DNA of 54,102 nt from Paraburkholderia heleia NBRC 101817. Its GTDB lineage: Bacteria; Pseudomonadota; Gammaproteobacteria; Burkholderiales; Burkholderiaceae. This document shows positions 15,608 to 26,352 of the stretch, piece by piece. The stretch's first letter is position 1; each line of letters starts with the position of its first letter. The position numbers and the translations under genes were made by a program. The stretch spans positions 1-54,102 of the forward strand of contig NZ_BBJH01000056.1 of the NCBI RefSeq assembly GCF_000739775.1, in the 5' to 3' direction. The notes below the pieces were generated by a model. The model had not been told where the DNA came from and made no database searches. It saw nothing but the letters and a program-made list of their open reading frames with translations.

Positions 15608-16804
15608 TCAAATCCCCAGAATCATCTGCGAGATGATGTTCTTCTGAATTTCGTTCGACCCGCCGTAGATCGACGTCTTGCGATAGTTGAAGTAGTACGC
15701 CGCGAGCGGGGCCGCGTCGTCGTCACCGCCTGCCGCGTGGTCGTGCTCGCCCTCGAGGAAGGCCGGATCGAACGGCGCCGCGAGCGGGCCGACCGCGTCG
15801 ACCATCAGCTCGGTCAGCGCCTGCTGGATCTCCGTACCCTTGATCTTGAGCATCGATGCTTCGGGACCGGGGCCGCGTCCGTTGGACGCGCTCGCGATCA
15901 CGCGCTCGGCGGTCACTTCGAGCGCCATGAGCTCGATTTCGACGGCCGCCACGCGTGCCGCGAAGACGGGATCTTCGAGCAGCGGCCTGCCGTGCTTCTT
16001 CTGCCTGAGCGCAACGCCCTTGAGGAAGGCGAGTTCGCGGTTCGACGCGCCCACGCGCGCGATGCCCGTACGCTCGTGGCCGAGCAGATACTTCGCGTAA
16101 GTCCAGCCACGGTTCTCGTCGCCGACGAGATTTTCGACCGGCACCTTCACGTCTTCGAAAAATACTTCGTTGACCTCATGGTCTTCATCGAGCGTGATGA
16201 TCGGACGCACGGTGATGCCGGGCGTCTTCATGTCGATGAGGAGAAACGAGATGCCTTCCTGTTTCTTCGCCGCGGGATCGGTGCGCACGAGGCAGAACAT
16301 CATGTCGGCGTGCTGGCCGAGCGTGGTCCAGGTCTTCTGGCCGTTCACGACGTAATGATCGCCTTCCCGAACTGCGCGCGTGCGCAACGACGCGAGGTCG
16401 GATCCCGAGCCCGGCTCGGAATAGCCCTGGCACCACCAGTCTTCACCGGAAAGAATGCGCGGGAGATAGCGGCGCTTCTGCGCCTCGTTGCCGTACTTCA
16501 TGAGCACGGGCGCGACCATCGACACGCCGAACGGCAGTACCGGCGGCGCGCCGATGCGGCCGCATTCGGCGTCCCAGATATGGCGCTGCGCTTCGGTCCA
16601 GCCCGGGCCGCCCCACTCCGCGGGCCACGCAGGCGCCGACCAGCCCTTCTTGCCCAGCAGCTTGTGCCAGTTGGCGATGTCGTCGCGCGAGAGACGTTTG
16701 TGGTTGAGAACCTTGTCGCGCATCGCTTGAGGCAGATTGGCCTCGAGCCAGGCGCGGATTTCGGCGCGAAATGCGTCGTCAGCGGGGGTGTAGTCCAGAT
16801 CCAT
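15608..16804 (-). CDS. Acyl-CoA dehydrogenase, probable catalytic subunit
   Basis: 398 residues. Domains: helical (about 1-120), beta with YSEPGSGSD (128-136, FAD and substrate contact) and VNGQKTWTTLGQHAD, and C-terminal helices ending SIYGGSNEIQKNIISQMIL. The C-terminal YEG-type Glu is Gly here, but Glu244 in LLGHERTGIARVG stands where isovaleryl- and long-chain enzymes have their catalytic base. It oxidises an acyl-CoA to trans-2-enoyl-CoA and passes electrons to ETF. AGGAGA lies about 8 bases before the start. First gene of the operon with the second ACAD and two MaoC hydratases, consistent with one oxidation-hydration module. Confidence 0.9.
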   Translation of the reverse strand: MDLDYTPADDAFRAEIRAWLEANLPQAMRDKVLNHKRLSRDDIANWHKLLGKKGWSAPAWPAEWGGPGWTEAQRHIWDAECGRIGAPPVLPFGVSMVAPVLMKYGNEAQKRRYLPRILSGEDWWCQGYSEPGSGSDLASLRTRAVREGDHYVVNGQKTWTTLGQHADMMFCLVRTDPAAKKQEGISFLLIDMKTPGITVRPIITLDEDHEVNEVFFEDVKVPVENLVGDENRGWTYAKYLLGHERTGIARVGASNRELAFLKGVALRQKKHGRPLLEDPVFAARVAAVEIELMALEVTAERVIASASNGRGPGPEASMLKIKGTEIQQALTELMVDAVGPLAAPFDPAFLEGEHDHAAGGDDDAAPLAAYYFNYRKTSIYGGSNEIQKNIISQMILGI

Positions 16805-16871
16805 GCACTATGTCTCCTGGCCGCGGCCGGTGCGGAGCGTTCCCCGCGCCGCGGCGAAGACCCGCATGGCG

Positions 16872-17306
16872 TTACTGCAGCGGACCCTTCAACGCGGCCG
16901 GAACCGGCAGCGGCATCACATCGATGCCTTCTTCGACGAGAGCTTGCGCATCGTCCGCAGAAGCCACTCCGCGGATGTTGCGCGACGGCGCTTCGTTGTA
17001 GTGAATGCGCCGCGCCTCCTCGGCGAAACGGTCGCCTACGTTCTCCGTCTTCTCGAGGACCTCGCGGATTACACGCATCGCATGGGCTTGCCATTGGGCC
17101 GCCTGCTCGTGCGACGACGCTTTCGGCGTCTCGCTCGCGCCGGACAGGTTCAACCGGGGCGCGGACGGCAAGCGGGTCACATGGGTGGCGCCGCACATCG
17201 GACATTCGACCAGCTTGCGAGACAGTTGCGACTCGAAGTCGTCAACCGATGCGAACCAGCCTTCAAACCGATGGCCGTCTGGACACTGTAAATCGAGGAC
17301 CTTCAT
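16872..17306 (-). CDS. DUF1178 family protein
   Basis: 144 residues, small soluble protein with an N-terminal zinc-ribbon-like pattern: Cys8-Pro-x-x-His12 (QCPDGHRFEGWF) and Cys35-x-x-Cys38 (ECPMCGATHVTRLPSAP). A C-terminal helical segment (EDAR-like EEARRIHYNEAPSRNIRG and LVEEGIDVMPLP) is the conserved DUF1178 end. Function unknown. It is common in proteobacteria, often beside Nudix or nitrilase genes. The start at 17306 is the first ATG. It probably shares a transcript direction with the acyl-CoA operon but is 68 bases upstream of it. Confidence 0.88.
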   Translation of the reverse strand: MKVLDLQCPDGHRFEGWFASVDDFESQLSRKLVECPMCGATHVTRLPSAPRLNLSGASETPKASSHEQAAQWQAHAMRVIREVLEKTENVGDRFAEEARRIHYNEAPSRNIRGVASADDAQALVEEGIDVMPLPVPAALKGPLQ

Positions 17307-17482
17307 GGGGAATCGAGGCTTACAATGAGTTTAGCGCAAATCGTAAATTTGTGAACGACCGTTCGAAAAAATTCCTGCGGCCAGCCACCGGGGACTTTCC
17401 CGGGGGTTCGATTGTAGCGCCGCTCGGGAGGGCGCGCTGAAGGCGCTTCGAGGCATGTTTGCGTCGGGCGCACCTGGACGCG

Positions 17483-17511
17483 ACAACGGCGGCCACAGGG
17501 GCCGCCGTTGT
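17483..17511 (-). terminator. Strong 12-bp hairpin downstream of the Nudix gene
   Basis: A perfect 12-bp stem (17483-17494 with 17500-17511) and 5-base loop lies 26 bases after the Nudix stop. No T run follows on the minus strand, so it is a probable but not canonical terminator; it may instead block 3' exonucleases. The rest of the 230-base gap (17307-17536) holds no recognisable gene. Confidence 0.55.
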
Positions 17512-17536
17512 TCGGGAGCTGCTACTGCGCGGTGTA

Positions 17537-18127
17537 TCAGCTCTGCTCTGCCTTCGCGAGCGGCCACGCGCCCGATAACGCCTTTTCGAGCCAGAACGTG
17601 CCGATGATCGTCTTCACGTCGGTGATCTTGGCCGTGCGCACCCATTCGAGCAGTTCGGGAACCGTCGCCGTGAAGGTTTCGAGAAATTCGCCGTCGTCGA
17701 GTTGTGCCGCACCCGCGGTCAGGCCACGTGCGAGGTAAATATCGATGAACTCAGTCGAGTACGAAATCACGGGATGGATCTGCGCAAGGTAGACATACTC
17801 GCGCGCCGTATAGCCCGTCTCCTCCTTCAGTTCGCGAATTGCGCAGGCGAGCGCGCCCTCCTGTGGATCGAGCTTGCCTGCGGGGAATTCCGTCATCACG
17901 CGCGAGAGCGGATAGCGGTACTGGCGCTCCATCAGCACGCGGCCGTCGTCGAACAGCGGGATCACCATCACCGCGCCGGGATGCTGAACGAATTCGCGCG
18001 TGGCGTGCTTGCCGTCCGGCAGCGCAACGGTATCGCGCTTCAGGGTAAGGAAATTGCCCGCGTAGAGCGTCGTGCTTTCCACACACGTCTCGGCGAGCGC
18101 CGGGTCGTGTCGATGATGTTCAGCCAT
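17537..18127 (-). CDS. Nudix hydrolase, ADP-ribose pyrophosphatase type
   Basis: 196 residues. A complete Nudix box spans Gly84 to Gly105 (GX5EX7REXXEEXG: Gly84, Glu90, Arg98-Glu99, Glu102-Glu103, Gly105). The flanking VMERQYR-like LMERQYRYPL and the PAGKLDPQEG context match ADP-sugar/ADP-ribose diphosphatases (NudF-like), which hydrolyse ADP-ribose to AMP and ribose 5-phosphate with Mg2+. No signal peptide. It is 98 bases downstream of the DUF2818 gene, at the tail of the complex I operon, but a hairpin lies between them. Confidence 0.9.
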   Translation of the reverse strand: MAEHHRHDPALAETCVESTTLYAGNFLTLKRDTVALPDGKHATREFVQHPGAVMVIPLFDDGRVLMERQYRYPLSRVMTEFPAGKLDPQEGALACAIRELKEETGYTAREYVYLAQIHPVISYSTEFIDIYLARGLTAGAAQLDDGEFLETFTATVPELLEWVRTAKITDVKTIIGTFWLEKALSGAWPLAKAEQS

Positions 18128-18195
18128 AGTCAGCCTCGTGGGTGCTCAGGAAAATCGGGAAGCCGCGGGCGCGCCGCAGATAGTGAGATCGCACG

Positions 18196-18224
18196 GCGCG
18201 TGCCGCCCGCAGGCCGGCACGCGC
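18196..18224 (-). terminator. 10-bp hairpin at the 3' end of the nuo operon
   Basis: A perfect 10-bp GC-rich stem (18196-18205 with 18215-18224) and 9-base loop begins 2 bases after the DUF2818 stop. No T run follows, so it could act in 3'-end protection or Rho-assisted termination of the long nuo transcript. Confidence 0.5.
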
Positions 18225-18225
18225 G

Positions 18226-18528
18226 TCACGCCGGGCGGCGTTTGACGAGATATTGCCAGGTGAAGCCGGGAAACGCGAACACGACAAAAAGGCTGAAGGT
18301 GATCGCGTAGAACTGCCAGCCCTGGTCAAAGCGGTTGCCGGCGCGCGCCTCCAGCAGGAAGCCGAACGCACCGACCACAAAATACAGCACGATCATTTCA
18401 GCGATGCGAATCCACGCACTCTTCTTCGGTGCGCGAAGCGGCACGACGCCGAACAATCGCTGGTTGAGGAACGGCAGGTTGGCGCCCGCGAGCGCCAACA
18501 GCACGATGAACCAGCCCGCTGCCGACAT
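18226..18528 (-). CDS. DUF2818 small membrane protein coupled to nuoN
   Basis: 100 residues with three likely membrane helices (about 5-20, 42-60 and 72-92) and a basic C-terminus (KRRPA). Conserved segments: WFIVLLALAGANLPFLNQRLFG and GFTWQYLVKRR. Its ATG overlaps the nuoN stop as TAATG, so translation is coupled to the last complex I gene. Family function is unknown; position and topology suggest an accessory or assembly protein for complex I, which is an inference. Confidence 0.85.
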   Translation of the reverse strand: MSAAGWFIVLLALAGANLPFLNQRLFGVVPLRAPKKSAWIRIAEMIVLYFVVGAFGFLLEARAGNRFDQGWQFYAITFSLFVVFAFPGFTWQYLVKRRPA

Positions 18529-20000
18529 TAGAGCGGCAGCGTATGCGTGACAGCCTGCAGGCAGATCGACATCAGCGGGCCAGGAATGATGCCCAGCACG
18601 AGCACCGCCACGCCGTTGAGCGTGAGCAGCGCGCGGTTGCAGGCGTGGCCCTCGATCGGGGCGTCGTCCTGCGGTGCGTCGAAGTACATCAGCTTGACGA
18701 TACGCAGGTAGTAGAACGCGCCGAACAGCGACGTGATCACGGCGAGCACGGCAAGCCACGTGAGGCCCGCGTTCATGGTCGCTTCGAGCACGGCGAGCTT
18801 CGCGTAGAAGCCGACGGTCGGCGGAATGCCCGCGAGCGAGAACATCATGAGCATCATGACGAACGCGAACACCGGATTGCGCTGGTTCAGGCCCTTGAAG
18901 TCGTCGATCGTTTCCGCTTCGAAATCGCGGCGGGACAGCAGCATGACGATGCCGAACGCGCCGAGCGTCGTGATCAGATAGACGATGCTGTAGAACATGG
19001 CCGAGCTGTATGCGCTGGCCGCGCCCGTCGCCTTGTTGTCGACGATACCGGCAAGCAGGCCGAGCAGCACGAAGCCCATGTTCGAAATGGCCGAGTACGC
19101 GAGCATGCGCTTGATGTTGCGCTGGACGATACCGGTGATGTTGCCGACGATCATCGAGAGTGCCGCGAGGATGATCAGCATCTCCTGCCAGTCCACTGCC
19201 AGCGGCAGCAGGCCCATCACGAGAAAGCGCACGGCCCACGCGAATGCCGCGACCTTCGGGCCGCCGCCGGTCAGCAGCGTCATGGCCGTAGGCGCGCCCT
19301 GGTAGACGTCGGGCACCCACATGTGGAACGGCACCGCGCCCATCTTGAACGCCACGCCGGCGACGATGAACACCACGCCGAACAGCAGGACGATATCGTT
19401 GATATGGCCCGAAGCCACGGCCTTGAACACTTCGTTCAGCTCGAGCGAGCCGGTCGCGCCGTACAGCATCGAGATACCGTAGAGCAGGAAGCCCGAAGCG
19501 AGCGCACCCAGCACGTAGTACTTCATGGCCGCTTCATTCGACTGCGTCGCGTTACGACGCAGCGCGATCACCGCGTAGAGCGAGAGCGACATCAGCTCGA
19601 GGCCGAGGTACAGCGTGAGGAAGTTGTTGCCCGAGATCATCGTGATCTGGCCGAGCAGCGAGAACAGGCCAAGCAGGAAGAACTCGCCCCGGAACATGTC
19701 GCGGTCTTCGAGATACTTGCGCGAGTACACGATCGACACGGCGTAGCCGAGCGTGACCACCGCCTTCATGGCGCTCGCGAACGGATCGATCACGTACATG
19801 CGCGTGAAGTAGTAGTACACGTGCGGATCGAACGCGTCCACCGCGAACCAGATACCGGCTATGACGGTGGTCAGCAGCGCGATGAAGTAGGTCGTGCGCC
19901 GGCCTTCAGGACCGGTGAACGTGTCGTTGAGCCACGCGACGACGAGGCCGGTCATCACCAGGCCGTCGGGCAGCAGAGCGTACATAGGGGCGTTTGGCAT
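18528..20000 (-). CDS. nuoN: NADH-quinone oxidoreductase subunit N
   Basis: 490 residues, a polytopic antiporter-like proton-pumping subunit of the complex I membrane arm (about 14 helices). Key features are the charged residues in membrane helices typical of NuoL/M/N: LYLGLELMSLSLYAV (Glu), FKMGAVPFHMWVPDVYQGAP (Lys), and the IVQRNIKRMLAYSAISNMGF segment. Length is normal. The start is 25 bases after nuoM. Last core gene of the operon. Confidence 0.97.
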   Translation of the reverse strand: MPNAPMYALLPDGLVMTGLVVAWLNDTFTGPEGRRTTYFIALLTTVIAGIWFAVDAFDPHVYYYFTRMYVIDPFASAMKAVVTLGYAVSIVYSRKYLEDRDMFRGEFFLLGLFSLLGQITMISGNNFLTLYLGLELMSLSLYAVIALRRNATQSNEAAMKYYVLGALASGFLLYGISMLYGATGSLELNEVFKAVASGHINDIVLLFGVVFIVAGVAFKMGAVPFHMWVPDVYQGAPTAMTLLTGGGPKVAAFAWAVRFLVMGLLPLAVDWQEMLIILAALSMIVGNITGIVQRNIKRMLAYSAISNMGFVLLGLLAGIVDNKATGAASAYSSAMFYSIVYLITTLGAFGIVMLLSRRDFEAETIDDFKGLNQRNPVFAFVMMLMMFSLAGIPPTVGFYAKLAVLEATMNAGLTWLAVLAVITSLFGAFYYLRIVKLMYFDAPQDDAPIEGHACNRALLTLNGVAVLVLGIIPGPLMSICLQAVTHTLPL

Positions 20001-20025
20001 GATCTTTTGTTCCTCCGCTCGGGTA

Positions 20026-21525
20026 TTACTGTGACAGCGGCAGTTTCGACACTGCGACGTGGGAGAGGAGGTTTTCCACGGAAACGTGCATCACATCGGT
20101 AAAGGGCTTCGGGTAGACGCCCATGAAAAGCGTAAACAGCGCGAGCACCCCGAGAATGAAGTATTCGCGACAGTTGATGTCCTTCAGCTCGCGAACGTGG
20201 TCGTTCGCGACGGCGCCGAAGTACACCCGCTTGTACATCCACAACGTATAGGCCGCGCCCAGGATCAGCGTGAACGCCGCCCCGAAAGCGATCCAGAAGT
20301 TGAACTTCACAGCCGCCAGAATCACCATGAATTCGCCGACGAATCCCGAGGTGCCCGGCAGACCGCAGTTGGCCATCGCGAACAGCATGACCAGCGCCGC
20401 GAACTTCGGCATGGTGTTGACCACACCGCCGTAATCCGCGATATCGCGGGTGTGCATGCGGTCATACAGCACGCCGATGCACAGGAACATGGCGCCCGAG
20501 ACGAAACCGTGCGAGATCATCTGGACGATCCCGCCTTCCATTGCGAGCTGGCTCGACGGGCCGAACATAAAGAAGCCGAGCGTGACGAAGCCCATGTGGG
20601 CGATCGACGAGTACGCGACCAGCTTTTTCATGTCCGACTGCACCATCGCCACGAGGCCGATGTAGATCACGGCGATCAGCGACAGCGTGATGATGACGGG
20701 CGCCAGGTAGTGACTCGCGTCCGGCGTGACCGGCAGCGAGAAGCGCAGGAAACCGTACGCGCCGAGCTTGAGCATGATCGCGGCCAGCACGACCGAGCCG
20801 CCCGTGGGCGCTTCGACGTGTGCGTCCGGCAACCACGTGTGGACCGGCCACATCGGCACCTTGACGGCGAACGCGAAGAAGAACGCGATGAACAGCAGGA
20901 TTTGCGGCGTCATGGCGATCTTTGCGGCCTGCCAGGAGGCGAGGTCGAAGGTCCCGGTAATGCGGTACAGATACAGCAACGCGACCAGCATGAGCAGCGA
21001 GCCGGCCAGCGTATAGAGAAAGAACTTGAACGCTGCGTACACGCGGTTCGGGCCGCCCCACACGCCGATGATGATGTACATCGGAATGAGCGTGGCCTCG
21101 AAGAACACGTAGAACAGCAGGCCGTCGGCGGCGCAGAAAACGCCGATCATGATGCCCGACAGGATGAGGAACGACGCGTAATACTGCGCGACGTTCTTCG
21201 TGATGACCTGCCAGCCCGCGATCACGACGATCACGGTGATGAGCGCCGTCAGCACGACGAACCACATCGCGATGCCGTCGACGCCCAGGTGATACGCAAT
21301 ATTGAACCGCTCGATCCAGACCGACTTCTCCTCGAACTGCAGGGAAGCCGTGCTCGTATCGAAGCCCGCAACGAGCGGAAGGGTGACGAGGAAACTAAGC
21401 ACCGAACCGATGAGTGCGAGCCAGCGGTCCGCACTCGGGTTCCGACGGGAACCCACTACAAGAACGATGATGCCGAATACGATCGGCATCCATATCGCAA
21501 TACTGAGAATCGGAGTTGCGTGCAT
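20026..21525 (-). CDS. nuoM: NADH-quinone oxidoreductase subunit M
   Basis: 499 residues, antiporter-like proton-channel subunit. Signature segments: FFEATLIPMYIIIGVWGG (key Glu on the first half-channel), FAVKVPMWPVHTWLPDAHVEAPTGGSV (key Lys and LPDAH motif), and QSDMKKLVAYSSIAHMGF. Normal length. It follows nuoL by 13 bases, which fits co-translation in the complex I operon; acts in the inner membrane to couple quinone reduction to proton export. Confidence 0.97.
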   Translation of the reverse strand: MHATPILSIAIWMPIVFGIIVLVVGSRRNPSADRWLALIGSVLSFLVTLPLVAGFDTSTASLQFEEKSVWIERFNIAYHLGVDGIAMWFVVLTALITVIVVIAGWQVITKNVAQYYASFLILSGIMIGVFCAADGLLFYVFFEATLIPMYIIIGVWGGPNRVYAAFKFFLYTLAGSLLMLVALLYLYRITGTFDLASWQAAKIAMTPQILLFIAFFFAFAVKVPMWPVHTWLPDAHVEAPTGGSVVLAAIMLKLGAYGFLRFSLPVTPDASHYLAPVIITLSLIAVIYIGLVAMVQSDMKKLVAYSSIAHMGFVTLGFFMFGPSSQLAMEGGIVQMISHGFVSGAMFLCIGVLYDRMHTRDIADYGGVVNTMPKFAALVMLFAMANCGLPGTSGFVGEFMVILAAVKFNFWIAFGAAFTLILGAAYTLWMYKRVYFGAVANDHVRELKDINCREYFILGVLALFTLFMGVYPKPFTDVMHVSVENLLSHVAVSKLPLSQ

Positions 21526-21538
21526 GCGTTTCCTCGCC

Positions 21539-23584
<2,046 letters not shown>

Positions 23585-23598
23585 AAAGTCAGCCTGCC

Positions 23599-23904
23599 TT
23601 AGCCTTTGAGCTGATCGAGATCCTCGACATTGATCGTGTCGAGGCTGCGGAACAGGGTCACAAGAATAGCCAGACCAATTGCAGCTTCCGCCGCCGCAAC
23701 TGTAAGCACGAAGAACACGAAAATCTGTCCGTGAACGTCACCGAGGTAATGCGAGAACGCGACAAAGTTCGTGTTCACCGCTAACAGCATCAGCTCAATC
23801 GCCATCAGGATGATGATGACGTTGCGCCGATTCAAAAAGATTCCGACGATCGAGATCGCAAACAGGATCGCGCCGAGGACGAGGTAATGGGCCAGTGTCA
23901 GCAT
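23599..23904 (-). CDS. nuoK: NADH-quinone oxidoreductase subunit K
   Basis: 101 residues, three membrane helices, the normal size. The segment [17 protein letters not shown] holds the membrane Glu (equivalent to Glu36 in E. coli), and [15 protein letters not shown] the second Glu of the proton path. The start is set at ATG 23904 by homology and size, with AAGGAGCGAACC upstream. It sits 17 bases from nuoJ. Confidence 0.97.
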
Positions 23905-23921
23905 GGTTCGCTCCTTCGCGC

Positions 23922-24608
23922 TTAGCTCTTGGTTGCCGGTGCGGCACCCGCCGCGGGCGCAGCCCCGGCTTCGGCTTGCGCCGGTTCCGGCGGCTGTGGC
24001 ACTTCCACGACGGCCGGCATCTTCACGAGGCGCACGCGGTCCTGGCGACGCACGCTGACCTGCTTCGACACGTTCTGGCGCTTCGAGTCCTTCGGCTCGC
24101 GCACCGTGAGCGCGATGGCCGCGACGATCGCCACCAGCAGCACGAGGCCGGCGACTTCGAAGGCGAAGATGTAGTCGGTGTAGATGATCTTGCCGATCAG
24201 GTGTGCGTTCGAGATCGCGGCGGCGGCGGCCGGCGTGGTGTCGGGCACCGGCGTGCTCGTCGCGCCGTAGCCGTGCCACAGGATCAGCGCGGTTTCGACC
24301 ACGATGATCGCGCCCACGATGGTCGCCACCGGGATGAAGCGCTTGAAGTCGCGGCTCAGCACGTCGATGTTGATGTCCAGCATCATCACCACGAACAGGA
24401 ACAGCACCATCACCGCGCCCACGTAGACGAGCACCAGCAGGATCGCGAGGAATTCGGCCTCGAGCAGCATCCAGATCGCGGCCGCGTTGAAGAACGCGAG
24501 CACGAGGAAGAGCGCAGACGCGACAGGATTGCGCGAAGTGATCACCTTCAGCCCTGACAGCGTGAGCAGCAGCGCGAAGATGTAGAACAGGACGGTCGTG
24601 AATTCCAT
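23922..24608 (-). CDS. nuoJ: NADH-quinone oxidoreductase subunit J
   Basis: 228 residues, five membrane helices followed by a cytoplasmic tail. The conserved [16 protein letters not shown] segment of helix 3 is present, including the Tyr and Gly that form the pi-bulge. The tail from about residue 190 is rich in Pro, Ala and Glu and ends [13 protein letters not shown], longer than in E. coli (184 residues); such tails are usual in Burkholderia. It is 175 bases downstream of nuoI, the largest gap inside the operon; that gap (24609-24783) contains no gene or clear regulatory element. Confidence 0.96.
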
Positions 24609-24783
24609 GATTACTGGTTCATCGTTGAGGCCTTCGTGAGGCGGATTGCGCGGCGCAGACTGGCGGCCAGACCAGGGAGCGTCGCGCCGCGGCGGTCAGG
24701 CTGCGGTATGGCGCGTGCGTCCGGCACACGCGCTCCCCACAGCCGGCCCGGACCGCGGGCCGATGCAGCGTCAAACTGAAAGA

Positions 24784-25272
24784 TCAACGGTACGGTGCAT
24801 CCGCTGCCTTGTTCGCCGCGATCTGGGCTTCATAGCGATCGCCGACGGCCAGCAGCATATCCTTCGTGAAATACAGGTCGCCGCGCTTCTCGCCGTGATA
24901 CTCGAGAATGTGCGTTTCGACGATCGAGTCGACCGGGCAGCTCTCTTCGCAGAAACCGCAGAAGATGCACTTGGTCAGGTCGATGTCGTAACGCGTCGTA
25001 CGGCGCGTGTTGTCCTCGCGCACTTCCGATTCGATCGTGATCGCGAGCGCGGGGCACACGGCCTCGCACAGCTTGCACGCGATGCAGCGCTCTTCGCCAT
25101 TTTCATAGCGGCGCAGCGCGTGCAAACCCCGAAAACGCGGGGACATAGGCGTCTTTTCTTCCGGGAACTGCACCGTGAACTTGCGCTTGAAGGTGTAACG
25201 CCCCGTCAGCGCGAGCCCCTTGAGCAGCTCGGTCAGGAAAAACGTCTTGAAGAAGTTTTGGATAGCGTTCAT
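24784..25272 (-). CDS. nuoI: NADH-quinone oxidoreductase subunit I
   Basis: 162 residues with two 4Fe-4S ferredoxin motifs: CIACKLCEAVCP (about 60-71) and CIFCGFCEESCP (about 99-110). These carry clusters N6a and N6b that pass electrons from NuoG to NuoB in the peripheral arm. The N-terminal amphipathic helix (NFFKTFFLTELLKGL) anchors it on the membrane. It follows nuoH by 15 bases. Confidence 0.97.
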   Translation of the reverse strand: MNAIQNFFKTFFLTELLKGLALTGRYTFKRKFTVQFPEEKTPMSPRFRGLHALRRYENGEERCIACKLCEAVCPALAITIESEVREDNTRRTTRYDIDLTKCIFCGFCEESCPVDSIVETHILEYHGEKRGDLYFTKDMLLAVGDRYEAQIAANKAADAPYR

Positions 25273-25287
25273 GGTTGTGTTCGCCCC

Positions 25288-26352
25288 TTATTTCCAGATG
25301 CTCAACGGCGACATGTACCAGAAGCCGACCACGATCAGCCACACAATGCACACCGGAATGAACACCTTCCAGCCGAGACGCATGATCTGGTCATAGCGAT
25401 AGCGCGGGAACGTCGCGCGGGCCCAGATGAAGACCGACAGCAGGCAGAAGACCTTCAGCACCAGCCAGAACACGCCCGGGATGAAGTCGAGGAACGCGAA
25501 CGGGGCGCTCCAGCCGCCAAGGAACAGCACCGAGGCGAGCGCCGAGATCACGATCATGTTGATGTACTCGGCGAGGAAGAACAGCGCGAATGCCATCCCC
25601 GAGTAATCGATCATGTGACCCGCAACGATTTCCGACTCCCCTTCCACCACGTCGAACGGATGGCGGTTCGTTTCGGCAATGCCCGAGATGAAGTAGACGA
25701 CGAACATCGGCAGCAGCGGCAGCCAGTTCCAGGAGAGGAACGTGATGCCCCAGTTCGCGAACATGCCGCGCATCTGGCCTTCGACGATCACCGAAAGGTT
25801 CAGGCTGCCCGACACCATCAGCACGACGACGAGCGCGAAGCCCATCGAAATTTCGTACGAGACCATCTGCGCCGCGGCGCGCATGGCGCCGAGGAACGCG
25901 TACTTCGAGTTCGAGGCCCAGCCCGCGAGAATCACGCCGTAGACGCCAATCGACGAGATCGCCATCGCGTAGAGCAGGCCCGCGTTGATGTCGCCGAGCA
26001 CCGCGCCCGCCTGGAACGGAATCACCGCCCAGACCGCGAAGGCCGGCACCACCACCATGATCGGCGCGACCATGTAGATCCAGCGGCTCGCCTGCGCAGG
26101 CTGAATCACTTCCTTGAGCAGCAGCTTCAGCACGTCGGCGATAGGCTGCAGCAGACCTGCCGGGCCCACGCGGTTCGGGCCGAGACGCACGTGCATCCAG
26201 CCGATCAGCTTGCGCTCCCAGAGGATCAGGTAGGCCACGCACAGCAGGATCACCACCGCGACGACGAGAATGCGCACCAGCGCCCAGACGGTGGGCCATG
26301 CCACGCCGAGCAGCTGGCTGCCGCCTGCATTGATCGTATCGAACAAGCTCAT
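25288..26352 (-). CDS. nuoH: NADH-quinone oxidoreductase subunit H
   Basis: 354 residues, eight-helix subunit that forms the quinone chamber with NuoB and NuoD. Conserved segments: RKLIGWMHVRLGPNRVGPAG, EISMGFALVVV, and NRHPFDVVEGESEIVAGH, which carries the acidic cluster at the quinone-channel mouth. It directly abuts nuoG with no gap: nuoG ends at 26353 and nuoH starts at 26352. Confidence 0.97.
   Translation of the reverse strand: MSLFDTINAGGSQLLGVAWPTVWALVRILVVAVVILLCVAYLILWERKLIGWMHVRLGPNRVGPAGLLQPIADVLKLLLKEVIQPAQASRWIYMVAPIMVVVPAFAVWAVIPFQAGAVLGDINAGLLYAMAISSIGVYGVILAGWASNSKYAFLGAMRAAAQMVSYEISMGFALVVVLMVSGSLNLSVIVEGQMRGMFANWGITFLSWNWLPLLPMFVVYFISGIAETNRHPFDVVEGESEIVAGHMIDYSGMAFALFFLAEYINMIVISALASVLFLGGWSAPFAFLDFIPGVFWLVLKVFCLLSVFIWARATFPRYRYDQIMRLGWKVFIPVCIVWLIVVGFWYMSPLSIWK

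Noticed and set aside
15596..17440. A 614-codon open frame opposite an acyl-CoA dehydrogenase and DUF1178
   Set aside because: Antisense shadow; the real genes have family motifs, ribosome sites and normal lengths.
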